This document shows positions 20,979-28,670 of a stretch of DNA of 28,745 nucleotides, one piece after another. The notes below the pieces were generated by a model. The model saw only the letters and a list, made by a program, of their open reading frames with translations. It did not search any database and was not told where the DNA came from. Both the position numbers and the translations under genes were made by a program. This DNA comes from Treponema sp. (lineage in GTDB: Bacteria; Spirochaetota; Spirochaetia; Treponematales; Treponemataceae), in assembly GCA_016296205.1 (NCBI GenBank), contig JAEDJS010000023.1, positions 1 to 28,745 on the forward strand, given 5' to 3'. Position 1 is the first letter of the stretch; each line of letters begins with the position of its first letter.

Positions 20979-22868
20979 TTATTCCCAACCGAATGTTGCT
21001 GGCGGTTTATTTGTGGCGTCAAAGTAAAGTGCGTCAACAAATGGAAGTTCAGCAATTTTTCTTACGATTGAATTAAGCAATTCTTCCGGCCACCATGCAA
21101 ATCGAGCAGTCATAACATCTTCTGAACAGACTGGACGCAAAACAAATGAAGCATGGTCGCTGCATGAAGCGTATGGCAGATCAATTGTGAGGTGCTGGAA
21201 AATTTTATTGTACCAGCCAGTTTTGTGTAGTTCTGTTAATACAATGTTGTCTACTTCTCTAAGCTGGTCAAGTCTGTCTTTTGTACAGTATCCTTTCTGA
21301 AGTTTTAAATCTTCATTATTTAGATATGGTTTTTGGTATAATTTAAAAACAGTTCTGTTTAAATATTTTGCAGCATTTGTAATTGTGCTGGAACAAGATT
21401 CAACTTTATCGTGTTTGCCAGGCATGTGGTAAAAACCATTTGAATCTTTTGCAAATTCAAGACATGCTGGGAAACGGTAAGTTCTAAAATCACCCTGAAC
21501 GCCAACGCTTTTTACAGGAAGCACTGTTCGTTTCATATCGGCACTACAGTGAGGACAGAACATATCAAGTTGGATTTTATCAAGTTCAGCCTGAGCAAGT
21601 TCTAACTCATTTTTATCTGAATCACTTAATTCACCTTCTGAACATAACACGTTAATTGAAAGCCCTGGACCTGGGAATGGGTGGCGCATAACAAGTTCAT
21701 CTTCCAGACCAAGCATTTTACCTATTGCACGAACTTCATCTTTGTATAAATCTTTGAGAGGTTCAATAATCAAACCTTTTTGAATAAGTTTCTGAATTCC
21801 GTCCACACGGTTGTGATGAGTTTTTATTGTGTTGGAATTTTTTGTTCCGCCACTTTCGATAATATCCGGATACAAAGTGCCCTGGGCAAGCATCCACTGG
21901 TTTTCATCAAACTTCTGTTCTGCAACAAATGCATCACGAACAGTAATAAAATTTTCACCAACGCTCATTCGCTTTTTCTGAGGATCAACAAGGCCTGCAA
22001 TTTTTCCAAGGAAACTTTCGCTGGCATCTTTTGTGATGAAATTTGTAAATCCGTGTTTGTGATAAGCTTCTGTAACATTTGCACTTTCGTTCTTGCGCAT
22101 AAATCCATTGTCTATGTGCAAGCCTAAAACTCTGTCCTGGCCAAGAGCTTTGTTCAGAAGAGCAAATGCAACTGTGCTGTCTACACCGCCACTTAAAAAG
22201 AGAAGAATGTTTTTGTCGCCGTCTTCTTTGTGAGCATCTTTTTTGATGTTTTCTATAATAGTTGCAAGAACAGTTTCCTGATCCCAGTTTTTTTCCATTC
22301 CGCAGAAGCTTGCAAAATTCTGGAAAATCTGATTTCCGCATGGAGTATCTTTTACTTCACAATGGCACTGTAAACTGAATCTCTTTTTTGCAAGATTCTG
22401 TGTAGCGGCATAAGGGCAATCTTTTGTTGAACCTACAACTTCAAATCCTTCACCCATTTCCAGAACTCCATCCTGGTGACTCATCCAAACCTGCTGTGTT
22501 GGTTCAATACCTTCAAAGAGGGGGCATTTTACCTGACTGTTCAAATTCAATGTTGCAAAACCAAATTCACCAACTTCTGCTTTGCCTACTTTTCCATTGT
22601 ATCCCATTTGAACAATGTAGTGACCATAGCAGAGGCCAAGAATAGGAATGTCCAGGTCTAAGATTTTGCTGTTGAATTCAGGAACTTTTTCGTCATAAAC
22701 GCTTGATGGTCCGCCACTAAAAACAATTCCTTTTGCATCTTTAAAAACATCAAGTTCTGTAGATGGCAATGCAATTTCGGAATAATATCCCAGCATGCGG
22801 AATCGTTTTGCAATAAGGTGAGCGTACTGACTTCCAAAATCCAGTACAACAATTTTTGAACGTGCCAT
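20979..22868 (-). CDS. guaA: GMP synthase (glutamine-hydrolysing), long form
   Basis: GuaA converts XMP to GMP using ATP and glutamine. The 629-aa product has an N-terminal class-I glutamine amidotransferase (1-195; Cys80 in LGLCYGH, His169 and Glu171 in QCHCEV), an ATP-pyrophosphatase domain (about 200-400; SGGVDST 226-232), RHPFPGPGLSI (395-405) and a C-terminal domain ending NKPPATFGWE. Typical bacterial GuaA is about 510-525 aa. The extra length lies in the C-terminal part (about 406-450 and 470-580), including CPHC (438-441), and its layout (GVQGDFRTY, then a long insertion with RPVCSEDVMTARFA) recalls human GMPS. It is the last gene of the asnS-yihY-guaA operon, 18 bp after the previous stop, with a GGAG Shine-Dalgarno. 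Confidence 0.95.
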   Translation of the reverse strand: MARSKIVVLDFGSQYAHLIAKRFRMLGYYSEIALPSTELDVFKDAKGIVFSGGPSSVYDEKVPEFNSKILDLDIPILGLCYGHYIVQMGYNGKVGKAEVGEFGFATLNLNSQVKCPLFEGIEPTQQVWMSHQDGVLEMGEGFEVVGSTKDCPYAATQNLAKKRFSLQCHCEVKDTPCGNQIFQNFASFCGMEKNWDQETVLATIIENIKKDAHKEDGDKNILLFLSGGVDSTVAFALLNKALGQDRVLGLHIDNGFMRKNESANVTEAYHKHGFTNFITKDASESFLGKIAGLVDPQKKRMSVGENFITVRDAFVAEQKFDENQWMLAQGTLYPDIIESGGTKNSNTIKTHHNRVDGIQKLIQKGLIIEPLKDLYKDEVRAIGKMLGLEDELVMRHPFPGPGLSINVLCSEGELSDSDKNELELAQAELDKIQLDMFCPHCSADMKRTVLPVKSVGVQGDFRTYRFPACLEFAKDSNGFYHMPGKHDKVESCSSTITNAAKYLNRTVFKLYQKPYLNNEDLKLQKGYCTKDRLDQLREVDNIVLTELHKTGWYNKIFQHLTIDLPYASCSDHASFVLRPVCSEDVMTARFAWWPEELLNSIVRKIAELPFVDALYFDATNKPPATFGWE

Positions 22869-22886
22869 ATTTTTCTCCGTTACAGT

Positions 22887-24290
22887 TTATAATTTCTTGG
22901 TGAATGCTTTTTTTATTTGTTCACCTAAATTGTTATCTTTGCTGTTTAATTGTTTGTTGTGTTCTATAGTTGAATCCTGATCAAATATTTTTGCAAAGTA
23001 TTCACTGATTTGTGATAATGCTTTCTGATTTGATTCCTGATTTTTTTCGAGGTGGCTTAAAAATGCTTCGGAAGGAACTCTAATGAGTGTTACATCTGTG
23101 GCGGCTATTGCGTCTTCGTTCCTCTGTTCATTCAACAGACATGCCTCTTCACCAAAAAATCCTCCCCGTTCAACAAAGGTGAAAATATTTTTGTGAATAA
23201 CTTCAACTGTTCCATTTACAACATAGAATGCATCTATATCCTGATCGCCGTTTCTGTAAATGTAATTTCCTTCTGAATATTTTATGACTTTATCATTCTT
23301 TTTTAAGAAGTAGTCTGGCTTCATAAAAAGTTTGCGCTTAAGTTTTGCTCCAAACTGTTTTTTGTCTGAGCCTGGCAAAGTGTATAATTCACCAAGGAGA
23401 AGTTCGTCAAAAAATTGAACTACAAAAATCAACTGGGCAAAGAAAAGGTAAAGGCTAAAGAACATGAATACTTCAAGGAGTAAAACAATAATGTTGCTCA
23501 TAACTCCGTAAACCATATTGTAGCGGCTTACATTTGTAAAAAGCTTCATAATTTTAAGAACTGCCCAGAATATTGCGGTAAGCCCACCGGAACTTAATAG
23601 ACAGAGTGTCCATTTTGGTTTAGAAAAACTCATTGCCCGGTAACTGATTGCAACAATAAAAAACATGGCGGCCAGTGGAACAATTGTTGCAAGATTTAAT
23701 GCATCGATTTTAGCAAGCAAAGGTAACCGCTGAATAATGTTCTCAAAAAAAGGAGCATGTTGAATACTTTTAAAAAATAAAACAGCTGCAATTGTAATAG
23801 TTGTAGCAAGAACAAAAACTGCTTCTCCAACAAAAACAAATACCTGGCTAATAACCGGACGCTGTTTAATTCGGGTTTTAAAAATTGCTTGTAAACTGAT
23901 TACAAGACTGGCAAAAAATCGGCGGGCCATCCAGAAGATAGCAAAACCAAGACCAATTTCAAATGCAGAAATTCCTTTTACGCTGATAACACTTTGGATT
24001 ATTCTGTCTAAGTCCAGTGTTTCTGAGAAAATTGCTACCTGCTGCAAAAGTGCTTTAATTGTGTCGCCGCTGGTGTGCAGGATTCGAATTAAAACTGTAA
24101 GAATCATCATTACAACTGGAATAAAACTGAACAAAAATCCGAATGCACATGCACTTGCGTGACTTACAAGATTATTTGAGAAGTAAAAATTGGTTGTTAA
24201 AAAGACTGTCTGCCCAAAAGTCCGAATTCCCAGACCAGTGAACGACAGTCTCCTTTTGGGTTGTTGCTCCCTTTTTTTGTTTTCTGCCAA
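22887..24290 (-). CDS. YihY/BrkB-family membrane protein fused to a cyclic-nucleotide-binding-like domain
   Basis: Residues about 25-300 form a YihY/BrkB inner-membrane domain with about six hydrophobic helices (near 43-70, 108-135, 150-172, 198-218, 228-248 and 262-292), including RYNMVYGVMSNIIVLLLEV typical of the family. Residues about 325-435 look like a CRP-type cyclic-nucleotide-binding fold: IYRNGDQDIDAFYVVNGTVEV (344-364) and GGFFGEEACLLNEQRNEDA (376-394), with the binding-cassette Gly-Glu (380-381) and Arg390. The usual Ala after Arg (R-x-A) is replaced, so ligand binding is uncertain. A charged tail follows. The start is TTG at 24290, supported by TAGGAA at the asnS stop; the next Met (61) is inside the first helix. 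The gene lies 12 bp after asnS in an operon with guaA. The function of YihY proteins is not settled (they are not RNase BN). Confidence 0.85.
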   Translation of the reverse strand: MAENKKREQQPKRRLSFTGLGIRTFGQTVFLTTNFYFSNNLVSHASACAFGFLFSFIPVVMMILTVLIRILHTSGDTIKALLQQVAIFSETLDLDRIIQSVISVKGISAFEIGLGFAIFWMARRFFASLVISLQAIFKTRIKQRPVISQVFVFVGEAVFVLATTITIAAVLFFKSIQHAPFFENIIQRLPLLAKIDALNLATIVPLAAMFFIVAISYRAMSFSKPKWTLCLLSSGGLTAIFWAVLKIMKLFTNVSRYNMVYGVMSNIIVLLLEVFMFFSLYLFFAQLIFVVQFFDELLLGELYTLPGSDKKQFGAKLKRKLFMKPDYFLKKNDKVIKYSEGNYIYRNGDQDIDAFYVVNGTVEVIHKNIFTFVERGGFFGEEACLLNEQRNEDAIAATDVTLIRVPSEAFLSHLEKNQESNQKALSQISEYFAKIFDQDSTIEHNKQLNSKDNNLGEQIKKAFTKKL

Positions 24291-24302
24291 GTTTAGTTAT
24301 TC

Positions 24303-25754
24303 CTAGAAATCAGCAAGTTTTGGAGCACGTGGGTAAGGAATAACATCCCGGATATTTTCCATACCAGTTACGTAACGGATAAGGCGTTCAAATCCCATTC
24401 CAAATCCAGAATGAGGTACAGTTCCAAATTTGCGGAGATTCATGTACCAGTCGTAAACGCTTTCGTCCATTCCACGAGCTTTGATTTCTGCCATAAGCTT
24501 GTGGTAGTCAGACTCACGTTCTGAGCCGCCGTTAAGTTCTCCAATACCAGGAACAAGAACGTCACATGCACGTACAGTTTTTCCGTCTGGGTTTTGTTTC
24601 ATGTAGAATGATTTGATTTCTTTTGGATAGTCATAAACCATTACAGGACATTTGAAAATCTGTTCTGTAAGATATCGTTCATGTTCTGTTGCAATGTCGC
24701 AGCCCCAGTATGGTTTAAATTCAAATTTGTCTGCATGTTTTTCCAGTTCTTTAATTGCATCTGTGTAAGAAATGCGTACAAATTTTGAATTAGCAACTGC
24801 TTCAAGCTGAGCAATAAGCCCTGGCTGAATGCGTTTGTCAAAGAATTCCAAATCCTGGCGGCATTTTGTAAGAGCCCAGTTAAGAAGATATTTTACAAAG
24901 TCTTCCTGCAAGTCCATGTCATCATCAAGATCAAAGAAAGCCATTTCCGGTTCAATCATCCAGAATTCTGCAAGGTGGCGAGGAGTGTTAGAATTTTCTG
25001 CCCGGAAAGTTGGCCCGAATGTATAAACTCGGCTTAATGCTGTTGCAAGAGTTTCTGCTTCAAGCTGACCGCTAACTGTAAGACTTGCTTTCTTTCCAAA
25101 GAAGTCTTTATTGTAGTCAACCAGTTTGTATGCATCTTCTGGTTTCATGCCCTTTGCACCGGCTTCTACACCTTTCTGTGCAATTTTTTCCAGACTCAAG
25201 GTTGTTACCTGGAACATTTCGCCGGCACCTTCACAGTCTGAGCAAGTGATTTCCGGAGTGTTGATATACTGGAAGCCTCTTTCCTGGAAGAAACTGTGAA
25301 CTGCAAATGCCATCTGGTTGCGGACTCGGTAAACTGCACCGAATGTATTTGTTCTTGCACGGAGATATGCGTTTTCACGGAGATATTCCATACTCATCTT
25401 ATTTTTCTGCAATGGATATTCATCCGGATTACAGGTTCCCAAAACTTCAAGAGTAACAAGTGTAACTTCTACAGCTTGTCCACTGGCAGGGGAAGGAATA
25501 ATAAGTCCAGTTGCTTTAACAGAAGCCCCAGTGTTGATTTTTGCAAGTTCACTGTTAATTGCTTCCAGGTTTGCGCCTTCTGCAGGTGCGTTTCTATCAA
25601 ATGTGAGCTGGATATTTGCAAAACAGGAACCGTCATTTACCTGAACAAAAACTAAATTTTTTGAGTCACGCATTGTGCGTACCCAACCACAAACAGTAAC
25701 CATTCTACCGTCTGGAGATGAAGTCAATAAATCTTTAATTAATACTGGTACCAT
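24303..25754 (-). CDS. asnS: Asparaginyl-tRNA synthetase
   Basis: This class IIb synthetase charges tRNA-Asn. The 483-aa product has an N-terminal OB-fold (1-105; GWVRTMRDSKNLVFVQVNDGS), class II motif 2 FRAENSNTPRHLAEFWMIEPE (250-270) and motif 3 GFGMGFERLI near 453-462. It resembles AsnS rather than AspS in size and in GSCFANIQL. An insertion near 183-215, between motifs 1 and 2, is common in AsnS. The ATG at 25754 lacks a Shine-Dalgarno, and the promoter -10 ends 9 bp upstream, so the transcript should be nearly leaderless. It is the first gene of the asnS-yihY/CNB-guaA operon. Confidence 0.95.
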   Translation of the reverse strand: MVPVLIKDLLTSSPDGRMVTVCGWVRTMRDSKNLVFVQVNDGSCFANIQLTFDRNAPAEGANLEAINSELAKINTGASVKATGLIIPSPASGQAVEVTLVTLEVLGTCNPDEYPLQKNKMSMEYLRENAYLRARTNTFGAVYRVRNQMAFAVHSFFQERGFQYINTPEITCSDCEGAGEMFQVTTLSLEKIAQKGVEAGAKGMKPEDAYKLVDYNKDFFGKKASLTVSGQLEAETLATALSRVYTFGPTFRAENSNTPRHLAEFWMIEPEMAFFDLDDDMDLQEDFVKYLLNWALTKCRQDLEFFDKRIQPGLIAQLEAVANSKFVRISYTDAIKELEKHADKFEFKPYWGCDIATEHERYLTEQIFKCPVMVYDYPKEIKSFYMKQNPDGKTVRACDVLVPGIGELNGGSERESDYHKLMAEIKARGMDESVYDWYMNLRKFGTVPHSGFGMGFERLIRYVTGMENIRDVIPYPRAPKLADF

Positions 25755-25763
25755 AATAAGTTG

Positions 25764-25792
25764 ATTATATAATTTTGGGTGATTTTTTACAA
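25764..25792 (-). promoter_or_regulatory. asnS operon promoter
   Basis: On the minus strand TTGTAA (25792-25787), 17-bp spacer, perfect TATAAT (25769-25764). The ATG follows after nine bases, so the leader would be about 3 nt. No T-box or other structured leader can fit. Confidence 0.65.
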
Positions 25793-25827
25793 TATATTAA
25801 ATATGAAGCATATATTAAATATGCAGC
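25792..25827. repeat. 18-bp tandem repeat upstream of the asnS promoter
   Basis: ATATATTAAATATGAAGC (25792-25809) and ATATATTAAATATGCAGC (25810-25827) differ at one base. The array starts at the outer edge of the asnS -35 element, where a regulator or an UP-like AT-rich activator could bind. Confidence 0.75.
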
Positions 25828-25870
25828 ACTGTCTTATATTTTAAGTTGAATTATTGCAAAGGTTTAAAAA

Positions 25871-25896
25871 TAAAAAACCCAGGTACAAGACCCGGG
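25871..25896 (-). terminator. Rho-independent terminator of rpsU
   Basis: On the minus strand a seven-pair stem CCCGGGT/ACCTGGG (one G-T pair; 25896-25878) with a five-base loop is followed by six T residues (25877-25872). It lies 18 bp after the rpsU stop. Confidence 0.85.
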
Positions 25897-25913
25897 AATT
25901 AATTAGCTGACAA

Positions 25914-26117
25914 TTAGTAAGAAGATTTGTTGCTGTGATTCTTCTTCATAAGTTTACGCTGCATAGTTTTGTTCTTACGATTAAGAATTGTAGATGGTTT
26001 TTCGTAGTATTCGCGTTTTTTGTATTCGCGGATGATACCTTCTTTTTCAACCATTCTCTTGAAACGTTTGATTGCCTTTTCAAGATTTTCGTTTTCGTCA
26101 ACGTGGATTGTAGCCAA
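25914..26117 (-). CDS. rpsU: 30S ribosomal protein bS21
   Basis: The 67-aa basic protein matches bS21: conserved VDENENLEKAIKRFKR (6-21), EGIIREYKKREYYEKPS (27-43) and a Lys/Arg/Asn-rich tail. bS21 sits near the anti-Shine-Dalgarno end of 16S rRNA and helps initiation. The only start that fits the family is TTG at 26117. The strongest Shine-Dalgarno, GGAGG (26136-26140), is 18 nt upstream of it, and is instead ideally placed for an out-of-frame ATG at 26130 that opens an overlapping 11-codon ORF. The gene stands alone, with its own promoter and terminator. Confidence 0.95.
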   Translation of the reverse strand: MATIHVDENENLEKAIKRFKRMVEKEGIIREYKKREYYEKPSTILNRKNKTMQRKLMKKNHSNKSSY

Positions 26118-26130
26118 TTATTTTCACCAT
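26098..26130 (-). promoter_or_regulatory. Candidate regulatory upstream ORF overlapping the rpsU start
   Basis: An ATG at 26130, five bases after GGAGG, opens the peptide MVKIIGYNPR and stops at TGA (26100-26098), inside the rpsU coding sequence and in another frame. Ribosomes attracted by the strong Shine-Dalgarno would read through the rpsU TTG and terminate 17 bases past it, from where they could reinitiate. Translation of this ORF is a prediction. Confidence 0.4.
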
Positions 26131-26160
26131 CCTTTCCTCCGAAATATCAGAGGGACTTCT

Positions 26161-26189
26161 ATTATGAAAAATTTACAGAAAAGTGTCAA
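26161..26189 (-). promoter_or_regulatory. rpsU promoter
   Basis: On the minus strand a consensus TTGACA (26189-26184) with a 17-bp spacer precedes CATAAT (26166-26161). The predicted leader is about 37 nt and contains the GGAGG and the upstream ORF start. Confidence 0.75.
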
Positions 26190-26278
26190 GTACAGAAATC
26201 CAAAGTGCAAAATAATTAGCTAATATAGAAAAAAGTTTATTAAAAATAAAAAAATACCCTAAAACCAGTGGAAAATTA

Positions 26279-26307
26279 TTGAAGAATTATGCAGAATTTT
26301 CTAAAAT
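26279..26307 (+). promoter_or_regulatory. Candidate promoter of the phosphodiester glycosidase gene
   Basis: TTGAAG (26279-26284), 17-bp spacer, TAAAAT (26302-26307). The predicted transcript would start about 26314, some 20 nt before the chosen ATG at 26335. Confidence 0.45.
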
Positions 26308-26334
26308 ATCAAAATGTAAAAAGCTTTGGGACTT

Positions 26335-27096
26335 ATGAGAAATTGGAATATGTGCAAAAGAAAAGTTGAATTTATTCTTCCTGTAATTTTAATTTTCTCT
26401 GCAATTCTGCAAATTTCCTGTGCCACCACAAAAAATCTTGGGCAGGAAACAGAGTGTGAAAATTCAACTTTAATATCAACTTTTAACTCCTGCCAATATG
26501 GTCAGTATTTTTTGCAGGAAATTGATTTGTCCAGCAATAATTTAGAACTTGTTGCCACTCATAAAAAAGGTCCGGGATTTCTTGCATCCAGAAAAAAGGC
26601 TTTTGTTGCCATTAATTCAACTCCATTTACAAAAACTGGAAAACTTGTTGGAATTCACAGGGAAAAGGGAGAGGACTTTAGCAGACCCGTTGGCAAGTAC
26701 GACGCACTTTGTTTTGATTCAACTTTAACTGCTTTTGTTGTCTGCAACCAGGAATTGATTCCGGATTCTGCGATATATGCTTTCGGGGGATTCTGGTGCA
26801 TATTAAAAGATGGAATAGAGCAGCCATTTAAATTAAACCGCAAAGATTCAAGATGTGCCGCAGGAATTTCTTCTGGAGGAAAAAAATTGTTCATTCTAAC
26901 TTCTGTGGCCGGTAAAAAATCAAAGGGTTTAAGTTACCAGGAATGCAGCCGTATTTTTAAAGAATTGGGATGCACAGATGCAATTCAGTTTGACGGTGGA
27001 AGCAGCACTACTTTGTATGTAATGGGCAGAAGGGTGGCGGGACCGTTTATTGTTCCTCGTGTGCCTGCCGGATTTGGTTTTTGTTTGACACCGTAA
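26335..27096 (+). CDS. Lipoprotein-like phosphodiester glycosidase (NAGPA/DUF2233 family)
   Basis: The product (253 aa from the ATG at 26335) has a basic N-terminus, a hydrophobic stretch (12-27) and a possible spirochaetal relaxed lipobox LQISC (Cys29), so it is probably an envelope lipoprotein. The rest matches the phosphodiester glycosidase family, named for the enzyme that uncovers mannose-6-phosphate and found in bacteria near exopolysaccharide functions. The clues are AINSTPF (92-98), SRCAAG (172-177) and the C-terminal QFDGGSSTTLYV (218-229). The substrate here is unknown, perhaps a surface glycan or glycolipid phosphodiester. The longer frame starts with TTG at 26326 and adds three residues; another in-frame ATG lies at 26350. 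The promoter of the next gene lies in its last codons. Confidence 0.82.
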   Translation: MRNWNMCKRKVEFILPVILIFSAILQISCATTKNLGQETECENSTLISTFNSCQYGQYFLQEIDLSSNNLELVATHKKGPGFLASRKKAFVAINSTPFTKTGKLVGIHREKGEDFSRPVGKYDALCFDSTLTAFVVCNQELIPDSAIYAFGGFWCILKDGIEQPFKLNRKDSRCAAGISSGGKKLFILTSVAGKKSKGLSYQECSRIFKELGCTDAIQFDGGSSTTLYVMGRRVAGPFIVPRVPAGFGFCLTP

Positions 27097-27113
27097 AATT
27101 TTTAAGGTAAAAT
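27085..27113 (+). promoter_or_regulatory. Consensus promoter giving a leaderless transcript for the 27120 gene
   Basis: TTGACA (27085-27090, perfect -35), 17-bp spacer, TAAAAT (27108-27113). Seven bases after the -10 is the A of the ATG at 27120. A weak AAGG (27104-27107) is 12 nt from the ATG and would not be transcribed if the start is as predicted. Confidence 0.65.
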
Positions 27114-27119
27114 ATAAGA

Positions 27120-28652
27120 ATGGCTGAAAACTTTTTTACAAGAATCTTCGGATCACTTTTTGGTGGCAATGGCCCGGATGCAGAAAAGAAACGAATGCTT
27201 AAATTCGTTGCAAAAAATATTTCTAAAAGTAAATTTAAATACTATAAACCATCTTCTAAACAGGTAGAAACCAGCTTTGTTAAACTTTTTTATGAATTGT
27301 ACAAAGCAATTTCTCCTGCAAAAATCATGTTCCAGTCTACAACACCTAAGGCGATGAAAAATGTTGTTCTTGATACATCTCTTTCCGACGTTCAAAAAGA
27401 GGCTCTTTCAAAACTTTCGGACGGCAACATTCAGGAGCTGTCAAAAAGTCTTTCGCTTAAAGAATTGCGCAAAGAAGTTGATAAGAATCTGGCCATATTA
27501 AGCCACGAATTTGTTAATACAAGCAGAAAAATTGATGATCTTTACAACAATTTGATTTTGTTCTATTACTTTTGCTCTTTTGACTTTTATTTTACATGCC
27601 GTAAATTTGATTCTTCTATTAAAGAAGGTGATTTTACACGACAGCCTCACTTTGTTGCCATTGGCGGAAATTATGTTGTTGATGATATCAAGAATTTTAT
27701 TTATGTTGCATGGCCTATGCTGGTGGTGGCAGATTGGACCGACGTTTTTGATCTTTTAAAACGCATTAAGGGAACAGAACCGGTTAATCCAGCTTTGTGG
27801 AAAAAAATTATTGCCCGCCTTATGGCTATTAAAGAAAGCAAAATAATGGAAATGATGATTCAGCATATTACTGATAATCCTTTCAAACTAGAAGAACCTC
27901 GGTTTACAGAAGAAAATATCGTTAATCCATTTATCAACGAAATAAAAACTGCCGCAGAAAAAGCTCTTTCTTCAGTTCAGGCAACTCAGACAAAAAATAA
28001 AATTGGTGAACTTGCCACTGTTTTGTTTGGTAAGACAACAGTTGCTCCACTTAAAAATTATTGCGAAGATATGAGCATTACCCTTACCAAGAAAAATGCC
28101 GGCTCTTTCCGATACATAGAACCAATGAGTTACATGAAAGCATTCCTTTCTGGTTTTGTAGGTGAGTTGAATTCATTAAGTGATATTCTGATTATCCGTG
28201 GCAAGTGGACAGACAGTCATGCTTCTAACCAGATGAGTGAAAGTAATCACCAGATTATGGATATTGCCAAAAGTGTGCTTGAATTTGATGCATCCCTTGC
28301 AGAAGATGGCGTCCTTGGTCATAAAATTAAAACATTCCTTCCTCGGGCAGAAAGGGACAAGGATAGTGCAGATATTTTAAGAACAGCTGTTAAAGATGCA
28401 AATAATACAGCTGCAAAGTTGATTTATAATGCTCAGAAATATATGATTGCCTATGATAAAGATCTTAAACTTCTTCTTGAAGATTATGCAAAAGTTCCTA
28501 AGAGTGTAATAGTTATGAACTGGCCGGAATTGAGCAGATTTAGTGAAGGTCAGTTAAAAGCAATGGTTATAACAGTCTACAAAAAAATCTACACTTTTGT
28601 TTCACTGCTTCAGAACTTCCCGATTGAATTGCCGGGCCAAATCCAGAAGTAA
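27120..28652 (+). CDS. Conserved-looking cytoplasmic protein of unknown function (510 aa)
   Basis: I do not recognise a function. It may belong to a spirochaete-restricted DUF family (DUF5312 comes to mind, low certainty). It has no signal peptide and no convincing membrane helix; the N-terminus FFTRIFGSLFGG (5-16) could be an amphipathic, membrane-touching segment. Most of the rest is predicted helical, with heptad-like helices around 85-145, 265-300 and 395-440. Aromatic-rich stretches occur at 143-165 and around 195-210. It has an apparently independent consensus promoter and is followed by a repeat that runs off the window. Confidence 0.8.
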   Translation: MAENFFTRIFGSLFGGNGPDAEKKRMLKFVAKNISKSKFKYYKPSSKQVETSFVKLFYELYKAISPAKIMFQSTTPKAMKNVVLDTSLSDVQKEALSKLSDGNIQELSKSLSLKELRKEVDKNLAILSHEFVNTSRKIDDLYNNLILFYYFCSFDFYFTCRKFDSSIKEGDFTRQPHFVAIGGNYVVDDIKNFIYVAWPMLVVADWTDVFDLLKRIKGTEPVNPALWKKIIARLMAIKESKIMEMMIQHITDNPFKLEEPRFTEENIVNPFINEIKTAAEKALSSVQATQTKNKIGELATVLFGKTTVAPLKNYCEDMSITLTKKNAGSFRYIEPMSYMKAFLSGFVGELNSLSDILIIRGKWTDSHASNQMSESNHQIMDIAKSVLEFDASLAEDGVLGHKIKTFLPRAERDKDSADILRTAVKDANNTAAKLIYNAQKYMIAYDKDLKLLLEDYAKVPKSVIVMNWPELSRFSEGQLKAMVITVYKKIYTFVSLLQNFPIELPGQIQK

Positions 28653-28670
28653 AACCAAAGTCGCACCCCA

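Noticed and set aside
25755..25830. T-box leader for asnS
   Set aside because: The promoter -10 ends nine bases before the ATG, so there is no leader to hold a T-box.
26314..26319. ATG-TAA start-stop pair at the predicted transcript start of the glycosidase gene
   Set aside because: Start-stop pairs can regulate translation, but in AT-rich DNA one match near an uncertain promoter is weak evidence.
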